This document shows positions 34,715-44,574 of a stretch of 64,000 bases of DNA, piece by piece (position 1 is the stretch's first letter; every line of letters starts with the position of its first letter). The notes under the pieces were generated by a model. The model did not search any database. It was not told the DNA's origin and was given only the letters and a program-made list of their open reading frames with translations. A program made the translations under genes and the position numbers. Source of the stretch: Asticcacaulis sp. MM231. GTDB lineage: Bacteria; Pseudomonadota; Alphaproteobacteria; Caulobacterales; Caulobacteraceae. The DNA is taken from positions 186,001 to 250,000 of the forward strand of contig NZ_OZ075108.1 in assembly GCF_964186625.1 (NCBI RefSeq), written 5' to 3'.

Positions 34715-36592
34715 ATGACCGGGGATACCCCTTCTGAGACGCCGGCCTCCCCGCCGGGCTCGGACACGACCAGCGCGCCCCAGAGTGGCACGGCTCAAGA
34801 CACATCTACATCCTCACCTAACGTCAACCCCGCGGACCCGCATGCTTCCGAAGCTGAGGCGGTGTCGAGTCATGGTCATGGCAAGGAAGGCTTTCTGGCG
34901 CTGGCCGTAGGCTCTGTCGGTGTGGTGTTCGGCGATATCGGCACAAGCCCGCTCTACGCCATGCGCGAAGCCCTGTTCCACACCCGCGAAGGCACCAATG
35001 CCGAACTGGCGATCAAGGGCGTGATTTCGCTGGTCTTCTGGGCCCTGGTCATGATCGTGACCGTCAAATACGTGCTGTTCCTGATGCGCGCTGACAACAA
35101 GGGCGAAGGCGGCACCCTGGCCCTGATGGCGTTGGCGCAAAAAGCACTCGGTAAATATTCCCCGACCGTCTTCTTTCTCGGTATCTGCGGCGCGGCGCTT
35201 TTCTACGGCGACGGCATCATCACCCCGGCCGTTTCGGTGCTGGGCGCCGTCGAAGGTCTGAAGGACGCGCCCGGAATCGGCGGCAATGTCCATCACCTGA
35301 TTGTGCCGATTTCCGCCATCATCCTGATCGCCCTGTTCATGGTGCAATCGAAGGGCACGGCCAAGGTGGCGAAATTCTTCGGCCCTATCACGGTGCTATG
35401 GTTCCTGACCCTGGGCGGTCTTGGACTTTATCATATCTTCGATCAGCCCGGCATTATGGTGGCCCTGATGCCGCAATATGGCATCGAGTTCCTGATCGCC
35501 AACGGCTTTACCGGCTTTGTCATCCTGGGCTCGGTCTTCCTCGCCGTCACGGGCGCCGAGGCGCTCTATGCCGATATGGGCCATTTCGGCAAGAAGCCGA
35601 TCCAGTATGCGTGGCTGTTCTTCGTCCTGCCCTGCCTGACGCTCAACTATCTCGGTCAGGGCGCGCTCACCCTGGCCGATCCGTCGGCGCGTGAGAATCC
35701 GTTCTGGCGCATGGTGCCCGATATCGCCTACTGGCCGATTTTCCTGCTGGCCACCTGCGCCACGGTCATCGCTAGCCAGGCCGTCATCACCGGCGCGTTT
35801 TCGATGACGCAACAGGCGGTTCAGCTTGGTCTTCTGCCGCGCATTGATATCAAGCGCACCTCGGAAACCCAGGCCGGCCAGATTTTCGTGCCGCAGATCA
35901 ACACCATGCTGATGGTCGGCGTGCTGGTTCTGCTGTTCGTCTTCCGCTCAACCGACCGCCTGACCTCGATGTATGGCATCGCCGTCACCGGCGCCATGCT
36001 GGTCGATACGCTGCTGGCCTATGTCTTCCTGCGCCATGTCTGGAAGTGGAAGCGCTGGCAGGCCTGGGCTCTGCTGGTGCCACTCGGCGCGCTCGATCTG
36101 ATCTTCTTCGGCTCCAATCTGCTCAAGATTCCGCAAGGCGCCTGGCTGCCGCTGCTACTCGGTGCCATGCTCGTGCTGATCATGCTGACCTGGGCCACCG
36201 GCACCCGCACCCTGACCGAAAAGTCGCGCCGTGACAGCGTCGCCCTGCTCGATCTGGTTGATATGCTGAAAAAGCGTCCGCCGCACCGCGTGGCCGGCAC
36301 CGCGATCTTTCTGACCTCAGATGCTGAGTTCGGCGCCCGTCGCCCTGATGCACAATCTCAAGCACAACAAGGTTTTGCACGAGAAGAACATCATTCTGAC
36401 TGTGAAGACGATCGGCGTGCCGCGTGTGGCGGAAGACAAGCGTGTCACCATCGAGCTGATCAACGAGGACTTCAAGAAGGTGACGCTGCACTATGGCTTC
36501 ATGGAAAGCCCGAACCTGCCGCGCGCGCTGGGCCTGTGCCGCAAGCTCGGCCTCAAGTTCGATATCATGGCCACCAGCTTCTTCCTTGGTAA
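34715..36592 (+). CDS. kup: Potassium uptake protein Kup (copy 1), N-terminal part (first frame)
   Basis: This is a K+/H+ symporter of the KUP/HAK/KT family. ATG 34715 follows AGGAGAG. A Ser/Thr/Pro-rich cytoplasmic extension of about 55 residues, absent from copy 2, precedes the conserved [15 protein letters not shown]. About 12 hydrophobic helices follow, with [34 protein letters not shown] and [17 protein letters not shown]. After FLTSDAEF the frame goes to nonsense until 36592. One extra G near 36332 explains it: the expected continuation [13 protein letters not shown] is in the next frame. Confidence 0.92.
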   Translation: MTGDTPSETPASPPGSDTTSAPQSGTAQDTSTSSPNVNPADPHASEAEAVSSHGHGKEGFLALAVGSVGVVFGDIGTSPLYAMREALFHTREGTNAELAIKGVISLVFWALVMIVTVKYVLFLMRADNKGEGGTLALMALAQKALGKYSPTVFFLGICGAALFYGDGIITPAVSVLGAVEGLKDAPGIGGNVHHLIVPISAIILIALFMVQSKGTAKVAKFFGPITVLWFLTLGGLGLYHIFDQPGIMVALMPQYGIEFLIANGFTGFVILGSVFLAVTGAEALYADMGHFGKKPIQYAWLFFVLPCLTLNYLGQGALTLADPSARENPFWRMVPDIAYWPIFLLATCATVIASQAVITGAFSMTQQAVQLGLLPRIDIKRTSETQAGQIFVPQINTMLMVGVLVLLFVFRSTDRLTSMYGIAVTGAMLVDTLLAYVFLRHVWKWKRWQAWALLVPLGALDLIFFGSNLLKIPQGAWLPLLLGAMLVLIMLTWATGTRTLTEKSRRDSVALLDLVDMLKKRPPHRVAGTAIFLTSDAEFGARRPDAQSQAQQGFAREEHHSDCEDDRRAACGGRQACHHRADQRGLQEGDAALWLHGKPEPAARAGPVPQARPQVRYHGHQLLPW

Positions 36593-36743
36593 GCGCAATG
36601 TCGTCCCGTCGGCCAATTCGGGTATGCCGCTGTGGCAGGACAAGCTGTTCATCTTCCTGATGAAAAACGCCGCTAACCCGACCGAGTTCTTCCATATCCC
36701 GCCGGGACGTGTGGTCGAACTGGGGACGCAGGTGACGGTGTAA
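36321..36743 (+). CDS. kup: Potassium uptake protein Kup (copy 1), C-terminal part (second frame)
   Basis: From about 36333 this frame encodes the cytoplasmic C-terminal domain of Kup copy 1: [48 protein letters not shown] and the end [18 protein letters not shown] 36321 is only an in-frame codon, not a likely start. The true gene spans 34715-36743, about 675 residues. The last 116 bases before the final codon are identical to those of copy 2. Confidence 0.9.
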   Translation: MLSSAPVALMHNLKHNKVLHEKNIILTVKTIGVPRVAEDKRVTIELINEDFKKVTLHYGFMESPNLPRALGLCRKLGLKFDIMATSFFLGKRNVVPSANSGMPLWQDKLFIFLMKNAANPTEFFHIPPGRVVELGTQVTV

Positions 36744-36844
36744 CGCCACAGCTTAAATCTATACAAAATCTATACACCCCGCCCTGTCTTCGATACGCTA
36801 TATGTGCGCGCTTTGATAACTCGTATAAGGGCCGGAAAGACTAT

Positions 36845-38746
36845 ATGGCGAACGACATTACCGGCCAGACCGAGCCGGGTCACGGCAAGTCGGGTCAAAC
36901 GGCGCTGATGATCGGCGCGGTCGGCGTGGTGTTTGGCGATATCGGCACCAGCCCGCTCTACGCCATGAAGGAAGCGCTGCATCATGCGCGCGCCGGCACG
37001 GATCCGCATCTGGCGACCTACGGCGTCATCTCTCTCGTTTTCTGGGCGATGGTTCTGCTGGTGACGATCAAATACGTCATCTTCCTGATGCGGGCGGATA
37101 ATGCCGGCGAGGGCGGCACCCTGGCCCTGATGGCGCTGGCACAAAAGGCGCTCGGCCGCTATTCCCCGACCGTGTTCTTTCTCGGCGTCTGCGGTGCGGC
37201 GCTTTTTTATGGCGACAGTATCATCACCCCCGCCCTGTCGGTTTTGAGCGCGGTCGAAGGCGTTAAGGATGCGCCGGGCATCGGCCACAGTCTCGATCAG
37301 TATATCCTGCCCATCGCCTTCGTTATTCTGATCGCCCTGTTTCTGGCCCAGTCGCGCGGTACGGAGAAGGTGGCGCGGCTGTTTGGCCCGATCATGCTGC
37401 TGTGGTTTGTCGTCATCGCCGGGATGGGCGTCTATTACATCATTCAAAAGCCGGCGATCCTGGCGGCGCTCAGCCCGCACTACGGCCTGAGCTTTCTGTT
37501 GGCCAACGGTGTCACCGGCTTTATCATTCTGGGCAGCGTATTTCTGGTCGTGACCGGCGCCGAGGCCCTCTATGCCGATATGGGCCATTTCGGTAAAAAG
37601 CCGATCAACCGGGGCTGGATCTGGATCGTTTTCCCGGCGCTGATGCTCAACTATCTGGGCCAGGGCGCCCTGACCCTGGTTGACCCGACCGCGCAAAGCA
37701 ACCCGTTCTGGCGCATGGTGCCGGAAGCCTTCTACTGGCCGGTTCTTATCCTGGCCGGACTGGCCACGGTCATCGCCTCGCAGGCCGTCATCACCGGTGC
37801 TTTTTCCATGACACAGCAGGCAGTGCAGCTTGGGCTTCTGCCGCGCATGGATATCCGCCGTACTTCCGAGACCCAGGCCGGGCAGATCTTCGTGCCGCAG
37901 ATGAACACGATGCTAATGATCGGTGTCGTCTTCCTGGTGGCCATTTTCAAAAGCTCCGAAGCCCTGACCTCGGCCTATGGTATCGCTGTCACCGGCACCA
38001 TGTTCATCAGCACCATCATGGCCTATATCGTCATTCGCAAGATCTGGCTGTGGTCGCGCTTGCGCACCCTGGCCCTGCTGGTGCCGCTTGGCATCATCGA
38101 GGCGATTTTCATGGCCTCCAACCTGACCAAGCTTTTGTCGGGCGCTTGGATGCCTCTGGCGTTTGGCGGTATCCTGATCTTCGTCATGGCCACCTGGATC
38201 AAGGGCTCGCACATTCTGGCGGCCAAGGCGACGCGTGACAGCCTGCCCCTGAGCGATCTGGTGGAGATGATGAAGAAGCGCCCGCCGCACCGCGTGGCCG
38301 GCACCGCCATCTTTCTGACCTCGGACGCTGACGTTGCGCCGGTGGCCCTGATGCACAACCTCAAGCACAACAAGATGCTGCATGAAAAGAACGTCGTGCT
38401 GACGGTCAAAACCGCCAATACCCCGCGCGTCGATCTTGATCAGCGGGTCACCATCACGCCGCTCAACGACGATTTCACCGTCGTCACCCTGACCTTCGGC
38501 TTTATGGAAACGCCCAACATTCCGCAGGCCCTGGGCATTTGCCGCAAGCGCGGCCTGAAGTTCGACATCCTCTCCACCAGCTTCTTTGTCGGCAAACGCT
38601 CTGTGGTGCCGTCGGCCAATTCGGGCATGCCGCTGTGGCAGGACAAGCTGTTCATCTTCCTGATGAAAAACGCCGCTAACCCGACCGAGTTCTTCCATAT
38701 CCCGCCGGGACGTGTGGTCGAACTGGGGACGCAGGTGACGGTATAA
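36845..38746 (+). CDS. kup: Potassium uptake protein Kup (copy 2)
   Basis: This is an intact 633-residue KUP transporter. [19 protein letters not shown] near residue 30 starts the first helix, followed by [36 protein letters not shown] and [19 protein letters not shown]; the C-terminal soluble domain begins at [17 protein letters not shown]. It lacks the long N-terminal extension of copy 1. It lies about 100 bases after copy 1, which suggests tandem duplication, although the two differ at many positions outside the 3' end. Co-transcription is possible; no terminator is evident between them. Confidence 0.95.
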   Translation: MANDITGQTEPGHGKSGQTALMIGAVGVVFGDIGTSPLYAMKEALHHARAGTDPHLATYGVISLVFWAMVLLVTIKYVIFLMRADNAGEGGTLALMALAQKALGRYSPTVFFLGVCGAALFYGDSIITPALSVLSAVEGVKDAPGIGHSLDQYILPIAFVILIALFLAQSRGTEKVARLFGPIMLLWFVVIAGMGVYYIIQKPAILAALSPHYGLSFLLANGVTGFIILGSVFLVVTGAEALYADMGHFGKKPINRGWIWIVFPALMLNYLGQGALTLVDPTAQSNPFWRMVPEAFYWPVLILAGLATVIASQAVITGAFSMTQQAVQLGLLPRMDIRRTSETQAGQIFVPQMNTMLMIGVVFLVAIFKSSEALTSAYGIAVTGTMFISTIMAYIVIRKIWLWSRLRTLALLVPLGIIEAIFMASNLTKLLSGAWMPLAFGGILIFVMATWIKGSHILAAKATRDSLPLSDLVEMMKKRPPHRVAGTAIFLTSDADVAPVALMHNLKHNKMLHEKNVVLTVKTANTPRVDLDQRVTITPLNDDFTVVTLTFGFMETPNIPQALGICRKRGLKFDILSTSFFVGKRSVVPSANSGMPLWQDKLFIFLMKNAANPTEFFHIPPGRVVELGTQVTV

Positions 38747-38845
38747 AAAGCCGCTGGTGAGAACCTGTGGCCCCTTGCCGTTAACGCAAAACCGCTTGTA
38801 TGAAATTCGCGGCGGGCCTAAAGCGGAAGCGCACCCCAATTGAGT

Positions 38846-40468
38846 ATGTCCGTGGCTGAAATCGAAACTCCCGAAGCGCCTGAAAACCAGCCTGGGCGCA
38901 AGTCCTCCGGGCTGGTCAAGAACTCTCTGATCAACAGCTTCTTCACCCTGATCAGCCGCTTCATGGGGCTGGCGCGCGATCTGGTTATCTCGGCCGTGCT
39001 CGGCGCGTCGGGCAATATCGCCGCCGACGCCTATTACACCGCGCTCAGCTTCCCCAACCTGTTCCGCCGCATCTTTGCCGAGGGCGCCTTCACCGCCGCC
39101 TTTGTGCCGTCCTATTCGGCGGTTCTGGTGCAGGAAGGCCCGGAAGCCGCCGACAAGCTGGCGCGCGACGCCATGGCCACCCTGACCTTCGCCACACTCG
39201 TTCTGACCTTGGCCTCGCAACTGACCATGCCGTGGCTGATGCACGTCATCAATCCCGGCTATTTCAGCGACCCGGCCAAGTTCAAGCTGGCCATCATCCT
39301 GACCCAGATAACCATGCCCTATCTGCCGTGCATGGCCATCGTGGCGCTGATGTCAGGTGTGCTCAATGCGCGCGGTCGCTTTATCATCTCGGCTGCCGTG
39401 CCGACTGTGCTCAATGCCGTCATGCTGATCGCCGTCATTCCGCAGCACGATCCGATTCAGGCGGCCTATGCGGCCTCATGGGGCGTGCTGGCCGCCGGTA
39501 TCCTGCAAGCGGGCCTGCTGTTCTGGGGTATCCGCCGTGTCGGGGCGAAGATCGGCGTACTCGTCCTGCCGCGCCTGACACCCGATATTAAAAAGCTGAT
39601 GTGGCTGGCCATTCCCGGCGCTCTGGCCGCCGCCGCCACTCAGATCAACGTCTTTATCTCGCAGGCCTTTTCCTCGGCTGTGCCCGGCGCGCGTTCGTGG
39701 CTGAACTACGCCGACCGCCTTTATCAACTGCCGCTCGGGCTTGTGGGTGTCGCCATTGGCGTGGCCCTTCTGCCGGCGCTGTCGCGTGCGGTGCAGGCGC
39801 AGGATCATGACGGCGCGCAGAACACCATGGACGACGCCCTCATCTTCTCTATGGCCCTGACCCTGCCGGCTGCCGCCGCGCTGATCGCCATTCCGTTCTT
39901 CCTGATCGACGGCCTGTTCACGCGCGGCGAATTCCACGTCTATGACGCCCATCAGACCGCCAGCGCCCTGCTGCATTATGGCTGGGGCGTGCCGGCCTTC
40001 GTGCTGACACGCATCCTCAGCCCCGCCTTCTATGCCCGCAAGAACACCTTTGGCCCGATGAAGTTCGCCATGGTCAATGTGGCGGTCAATCTGGTCGTAG
40101 GCCTGACCCTGTTCCATTATATCGGCGTGGCCGGTCTTGCCATCGGCACCTCTGCCGGCGCCTGGGCCAATGTCATCCTGATGCTGATCAGCCTGATCCG
40201 TCGCAAGATGTGGCACCTCTCTACCCGCAGCGCTTCGGGCCTGACCAAGGTGCTGATCGCCGGCGTCGGCATGGCGGCGTTTCTTTTGGTATGCGATCAG
40301 TTCCGCAGCCTGATCGAGGGCCAGATTACCGCCGTCTTCCCGCATGGCGTCAAGGAAATCGCCATTCTGGGGGTTTGTTTCGCCGGCCTCTTCCTTTATA
40401 TCGGACTGCTCTTTGTAACGGGCGCGATCAAGCCGCGCGAACTGAAGGCGATGCTTAAGCGTCGCTAG
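38846..40468 (+). CDS. murJ: Lipid II flippase MurJ
   Basis: This 540-residue membrane protein of the MVF/MurJ family would flip lipid II across the inner membrane for peptidoglycan synthesis. It begins with a short acidic leader, then [26 protein letters not shown], the conserved first helix region, and [20 protein letters not shown] with the functional Arg. About 14 hydrophobic helices follow. Other family marks are [20 protein letters not shown] and [14 protein letters not shown] 38846 is preferred to the TTG at 38840. trpS follows after eight bases, a conserved murJ-trpS pair. Confidence 0.95.
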   Translation: MSVAEIETPEAPENQPGRKSSGLVKNSLINSFFTLISRFMGLARDLVISAVLGASGNIAADAYYTALSFPNLFRRIFAEGAFTAAFVPSYSAVLVQEGPEAADKLARDAMATLTFATLVLTLASQLTMPWLMHVINPGYFSDPAKFKLAIILTQITMPYLPCMAIVALMSGVLNARGRFIISAAVPTVLNAVMLIAVIPQHDPIQAAYAASWGVLAAGILQAGLLFWGIRRVGAKIGVLVLPRLTPDIKKLMWLAIPGALAAAATQINVFISQAFSSAVPGARSWLNYADRLYQLPLGLVGVAIGVALLPALSRAVQAQDHDGAQNTMDDALIFSMALTLPAAAALIAIPFFLIDGLFTRGEFHVYDAHQTASALLHYGWGVPAFVLTRILSPAFYARKNTFGPMKFAMVNVAVNLVVGLTLFHYIGVAGLAIGTSAGAWANVILMLISLIRRKMWHLSTRSASGLTKVLIAGVGMAAFLLVCDQFRSLIEGQITAVFPHGVKEIAILGVCFAGLFLYIGLLFVTGAIKPRELKAMLKRR

Positions 40469-40476
40469 GAACTGAC

Positions 40477-41493
40477 ATGACCACGACGACCTTCGGGAAA
40501 CGCATCCTCTCCGGCATCCAGGCCTCTGGCTCGCTGCACCTCGGCAACTATCTCGGCGCGCTGAAGAAGTTCGCCGATATGCAAGGTGATGACGCCGAGC
40601 GTTTTTACATGATCGCCGATCTGCACGCGATCACCGTCTGGCAGGAACCGGCCAAGCTGCTTCAGCAAACGCGCGAAATCGCCGCCTGCTATCTGGCCGC
40701 CGGCGTTGATATCGACAAGTCGACCATCTTCCCGCAGTCGGCCGTGCGCGCCCACAGCGAAATGGCCTGGCTGCTCAACTGCGTCGCCCGCCTCGGCTGG
40801 CTCGACCGCATGACCCAGTTCAAGGACAAGGCTGGCAAGGACAAGGAGCGTGCTTCGGTGGGCCTCTATACCTATCCGGTGCTGCAGGCCGCTGACATTC
40901 TCGTTTACAAGGCGACCCATGTGCCGGTCGGCGAGGACCAGCGCCAGCACCTGGAACTGACCCGCGACGTCGCCAAGAAGTTCAACCACGACTTCGACAC
41001 CGATTATTTCCCGATCCCCGAAACCCTCTATCAGGGGCCCGGCGCGCGCATCATGTCCTTGCGTGACGGCACGGCCAAGATGTCGAAATCCGATCCATCG
41101 GATAATTCGCGCATCAACCTGACCGACGACGCCGACACCATCGCTTCCAAGATCAAGAAGGCCAAGTCCGACGCCGACGTGCTGCCGGAAGACGCCGAAG
41201 GTCTGGAAAGCCGCCCCGAAGCCAAGAACCTGGTCGGCATCTATGCGGCGCTGGCCGGCGTAACGGTTGCCGACGTGCTCAGGGATTTCGGCGGCAAGGG
41301 CTTCGGCACCTTCAAACCGGCCCTGGCTGAGGTCGTGGTCGAAAAAATGTCACCGATTTCGACGAAGCTGCGGCAGCTCATTAACGATCCGGCGGAAATC
41401 GACCGGGTTCTGGCCAAGGGCGCCGAGCGCGCCAGTGCCGTGGCCGATCCGGTTGTGAAGGACGTGAAGAAGATTATCGGATTATGGGGGTAG
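40477..41493 (+). CDS. trpS: Tryptophanyl-tRNA synthetase
   Basis: This 338-residue class I synthetase charges tRNA-Trp. The HIGH-equivalent is [18 protein letters not shown] near residue 10, the specificity region [11 protein letters not shown] follows, and the KMSKS loop reads [15 protein letters not shown] near residue 200. [22 protein letters not shown] is characteristic. It follows murJ by eight bases. A GGGGTC/GACCCC hairpin comes directly after its stop. Confidence 0.97.
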   Translation: MTTTTFGKRILSGIQASGSLHLGNYLGALKKFADMQGDDAERFYMIADLHAITVWQEPAKLLQQTREIAACYLAAGVDIDKSTIFPQSAVRAHSEMAWLLNCVARLGWLDRMTQFKDKAGKDKERASVGLYTYPVLQAADILVYKATHVPVGEDQRQHLELTRDVAKKFNHDFDTDYFPIPETLYQGPGARIMSLRDGTAKMSKSDPSDNSRINLTDDADTIASKIKKAKSDADVLPEDAEGLESRPEAKNLVGIYAALAGVTVADVLRDFGGKGFGTFKPALAEVVVEKMSPISTKLRQLINDPAEIDRVLAKGAERASAVADPVVKDVKKIIGLWG

Positions 41494-41495
41494 TT

Positions 41496-41514
41496 GCGGG
41501 GTCAAGACCCCTGC
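41496..41514. terminator. Hairpin after trpS
   Basis: GCGGGGTC and GACCCCTGC pair with a two-base gap, followed by ACCCCG. It is another GGGGTC-type palindrome and probably ends the murJ-trpS transcript. No T-tract follows. Confidence 0.45.
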
Positions 41515-41539
41515 ACCCCGTTACATAAAGGGAACGGAC

Positions 41540-42076
41540 ATGAAGAAACTGGCACTGGTTTTCGTGGGCGCCGCCCTCGCACTCACCGCTTGCGACAAGG
41601 CTAAGGAGACCACCACGGTCTCGTCTACCAGCGACGCCAGCGGCGAGGTGGTCAAGGCCAGCCTCAACATGACGGACTATGCTATGCGGGCGGCGCTCGG
41701 CAACAATCCGAACACCGCCGCCTACGTCACCATCGCCAACAAGGGCAGCACCGCCGATCGCCTGCTCTCCGCCTCCTGCACCTGCGCCACCACCACAACC
41801 CTGCATACCATGAAGATGAATGGCACGGTGATGGAAATGGCCGAGGCCAACGATGGCTTCGAGATCCTCTCCGGCGACACCCTGACCTTCGCCCCCGGCG
41901 GTAATCACATCATGTTGGAAGGCCTGACCGAACGCCCCAAGGCGGGCGATAAGGTCGATGTCACGCTGGTGTTTGAAAAGGCCGGCCCGATTACCCTGTC
42001 CATGCCCGTCTCCAACACGCCCTTGGCCAAGACCGGCACGTCCGGTAACATGGATCACGGCGACATGAAGATGTAA
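41540..42076 (+). CDS. Copper chaperone PCuAC family lipoprotein
   Basis: This 178-residue exported protein has a lipobox (ALTAC near residue 19) and a PCu(A)C domain: NTAAYVTIANKGSTADRLLSA, TLHTMKMNGTVMEM and FAPGGNHIMLEGL, which supply the His and Met ligands for Cu(I). Such proteins deliver copper to the CuA centre of cytochrome oxidase. The tail is Met/His-rich (GNMDHGDMKM), which may bind more metal. GGGAA lies before the ATG. It converges on the hydrolase cluster with a one-base gap. Confidence 0.9.
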   Translation: MKKLALVFVGAALALTACDKAKETTTVSSTSDASGEVVKASLNMTDYAMRAALGNNPNTAAYVTIANKGSTADRLLSASCTCATTTTLHTMKMNGTVMEMAEANDGFEILSGDTLTFAPGGNHIMLEGLTERPKAGDKVDVTLVFEKAGPITLSMPVSNTPLAKTGTSGNMDHGDMKM

Positions 42077-42077
42077 G

Positions 42078-42839
42078 TCAGCTTTTCAGGGTTTCCGCCA
42101 TGAAGTCCTGAAACGCTTCCAGGGTTGAGGCCAGCGCCGCCTGGTCATAGGCCATGATCCGTGTCTTATCGATGCCCTCTTCGTCAAAGGCATGGGTGGC
42201 GTTGAAGGTCAGGGTCTCGACCGCTACGCCCTGTTTGCGCAAACTCCGCACCAGTTTCAGCGAATGACGATAGCTGGCGAGGTGATCTTTCAGCGTCAGC
42301 ACCGCCATCGTCTTCGGCTTGTGCGCCCACGGCCGAGTTACCGAGCGCGCCATGATATTGATATAGGGGTAGACGAGGAACAGCCCCGTCACGCCATCCA
42401 GCCATGACGCCGCCGGATCGCTGAGGCGGGCATCACCGGGCTTGTCGAGCTTTTGCGTCATCAGATCCATAATGGCCCAGGCGCCGTGGCTCCAGCCGGC
42501 CAGCATAAGGCGCGACCTATCGATCTCTGGCCGTTGCGACACACCATAAAGCGCCGCCAGCACATCGCCGGAACGTTCATAGCCGCGCAGTTTCAGCCCC
42601 TTGCACACCCAGTTCGAGGCGTGTTTGCGCGACCACCCGCGGGGTGCGAAACTATCGATGATATAGGCGCGGATGCCGGCCCGCGCCGCCATCTGGCAAT
42701 AGATCAGCAGGTTTTCGGCAATGCCGCCGCAGCCATGAAACAGCAGAATCGCCGGGCGCGGCAGATCATCCGGCGGGCCGTAGGTCAGAATATGGGGCGC
42801 CAGTCTCTCAAAGCGCTGGTGCAGCGTATCGAGCGCCAT
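42078..42839 (-). CDS. Alpha/beta hydrolase (dienelactone hydrolase-like), paralogue 1
   Basis: This 253-residue hydrolase has an oxyanion region LLFHGCGGIAEN, the nucleophile elbow AGWSHGAWAIMDL (Ser in GWSHG), and the catalytic His in NATHAFDEEG. Family members hydrolyse esters or lactones; the substrate is unknown. No signal peptide is seen. It is one of three adjacent same-strand genes with the same plan (RFERLAPHILTYGPPD start, RSGDVL repeat segment), which points to local triplication. Confidence 0.85.
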   Translation of the reverse strand: MALDTLHQRFERLAPHILTYGPPDDLPRPAILLFHGCGGIAENLLIYCQMAARAGIRAYIIDSFAPRGWSRKHASNWVCKGLKLRGYERSGDVLAALYGVSQRPEIDRSRLMLAGWSHGAWAIMDLMTQKLDKPGDARLSDPAASWLDGVTGLFLVYPYINIMARSVTRPWAHKPKTMAVLTLKDHLASYRHSLKLVRSLRKQGVAVETLTFNATHAFDEEGIDKTRIMAYDQAALASTLEAFQDFMAETLKS

Positions 42840-42844
42840 GGCGT

Positions 42845-43624
42845 TTAACCGGCTGCGCGTTCGGAAGCTTGCGGCAGGTCGAAAAGCCCGGTGGTGAAAC
42901 TCAGAAGGGTTTCGAGCGAGGTCTGCATGATATCGGCGTCATACCTCATCACCATGCCCTTATTGTCTTCCTCATCGAAGGCGTGTGTGGCGTCGAGTTG
43001 TAGCGTGGTGACATCGACGCCTTGCGCCTGCAATTTTAGAAAGGTTTTTTCGGCATGCTTGATCGGTGTTAGATGATCTTTCTTCGCCAGCACGGCAAAG
43101 GTTCTGGGTTTGAACTGCCAGGGCACCGAATTGGTGCGGGCGGGAAAATTGAGATAGGCATAGATGAGGAAAAGGCCCTTCACGCGCGCGACCAGAGCCG
43201 GATCGGGATCGGCGATCTTGACGTTGCCAGACGTGCTCAGCGGTGAGGTCATCAGGTCCATGATCGACCAGCCGCCATGGCTGAAACCGGTGAGGATCAC
43301 CTTGTCCATATCGACGCGGCCGCTTTGCTTAAGCCCCCACAGCACCGACAGCACATCACCGGCGCGCTCATAGCCCTGCAACACCGCGCCAGTGCAGATT
43401 AATGAGACGGCAAAGTTACGATCCCAGCCACGCGGTGTGAAACTATCGACGACATAGGCGCGCGCACCGGTCAGGGCCACGGCTTGCGCATAAAGGTGAA
43501 CGTGGGGCCGCATGCCGCCGCAGCCATGGAACATAACGACCGCCGGTCGGACCAGCTCATCCTGCGGCCCGTACACCGTGATGTGCGGTTCCAGCAGAGC
43601 ATAGCGCTGCGCCATCGTATCCAT
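42845..43624 (-). CDS. Alpha/beta hydrolase (dienelactone hydrolase-like), paralogue 2
   Basis: This is a 259-residue paralogue of its neighbours, with VVMFHGCGGMRPH, the nucleophile motif TGFSHGGWSIMDL and His in DATHAFDEED. ATG 43624 follows a GGGGA site; the frame is open further upstream but overlaps paralogue 3. The C-terminus extends a little past the others (FDLPQASERAAG). It lies five bases upstream of paralogue 1. Confidence 0.85.
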   Translation of the reverse strand: MDTMAQRYALLEPHITVYGPQDELVRPAVVMFHGCGGMRPHVHLYAQAVALTGARAYVVDSFTPRGWDRNFAVSLICTGAVLQGYERAGDVLSVLWGLKQSGRVDMDKVILTGFSHGGWSIMDLMTSPLSTSGNVKIADPDPALVARVKGLFLIYAYLNFPARTNSVPWQFKPRTFAVLAKKDHLTPIKHAEKTFLKLQAQGVDVTTLQLDATHAFDEEDNKGMVMRYDADIMQTSLETLLSFTTGLFDLPQASERAAG

Positions 43625-43673
43625 GTCATTCCCCCATTCTTGTAGCTCAAGCGCCCCCTTGAGCTCTGAAATC

Positions 43674-44432
43674 CTAGATAAAGGTATCCTTGAGGAAACC
43701 TTCGAACGCCGCCACGGTTTTTTCATGGCTACGCTGATCATAGGCCATTAGCGGACCAAAATGAAGACTGCTGTCTTCATCGAAGCAATGGGTGCAATCG
43801 AGATCGAGCCGTTCGATCGGCACGCCCTCGCTTTTCAAATGATTGAAGATATGGTCGGCGTGGCTGTGTGCGGTCAGGAAATCCTGTTTGGCCAGCACGG
43901 CCAGTGTCTTGGGATTATATTCCCAGCCATGCGTATTGGAACGCGCTGGGAAATTGACATACGGATAGACGAGGAACACACCCTTGACGCCCGCCATCGG
44001 CTCTGGAGTCGGGTTTTTCAGGCGGGCTTCGCCGTCGCGGGTCAGCTTTTCGGTCATCAGGTCCATAATGGCCCAGCCGCCGTGGCTCCAGCCAGCCAGC
44101 ATGATCTGGTCGGCATCGACCTCCGGACGCTGGCCGAGGCCCCAGATCGCCGCCAGCACATCGCCCGAACGTTCATAGCCATGCAGGGCCAGGCCGGTGC
44201 AGACCAAACTCATCGCGGCATTGTGATCCCAGCCGCGCGGCAGGAAGGAATCGATGACATAGGCGCGATAGCCGAGCGCCTCGGCCTGACGGGCATAGGC
44301 ATGGATATGATCGCGCACGCCATTACAGGCGTGAAAAAGCAGCACGGCCGGGCGCGGCGTCTTGTCGCTGGGGCCGTAGGCGGTGATGTAGGGTTCAAGG
44401 ATGGAAAATCGGTGCTGAATTGTATCGAGCAA
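43674..44432 (-). CDS. Alpha/beta hydrolase (dienelactone hydrolase-like), paralogue 3
   Basis: This is a 252-residue paralogue with LLFHACNGVRDH in place of the HGCGG loop, AGWSHGGWAIMDL and His in DCTHCFDEDS. The altered oxyanion loop (HACNG) suggests a shifted substrate range. The start is TTG at 44432, supported by a GGGAT site about eight bases upstream. It is the promoter-proximal gene of the three and lies upstream in the presumed operon; the nitroreductase gene diverges from it. Confidence 0.83.
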   Translation of the reverse strand: MLDTIQHRFSILEPYITAYGPSDKTPRPAVLLFHACNGVRDHIHAYARQAEALGYRAYVIDSFLPRGWDHNAAMSLVCTGLALHGYERSGDVLAAIWGLGQRPEVDADQIMLAGWSHGGWAIMDLMTEKLTRDGEARLKNPTPEPMAGVKGVFLVYPYVNFPARSNTHGWEYNPKTLAVLAKQDFLTAHSHADHIFNHLKSEGVPIERLDLDCTHCFDEDSSLHFGPLMAYDQRSHEKTVAAFEGFLKDTFI

Positions 44433-44574
44433 TCACTTTATCCCTTGCAAAACGCCTGAACTGTCACACATATGGTTACGTATTGATGGTGCACCGCAGG
44501 ATCATCCTCTGGTGAATCAGAAATCGGCCCTAAAAGCCAGTGTTTAATATATTTAGCCAGCGAGTTCTTTCCTT

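Noticed and set aside
37913..39244. Minus-strand open frame of 443 codons over kup copy 2 and murJ
   Set aside because: It is antisense to two membrane protein genes and low in hydrophobic residues, with no motif.
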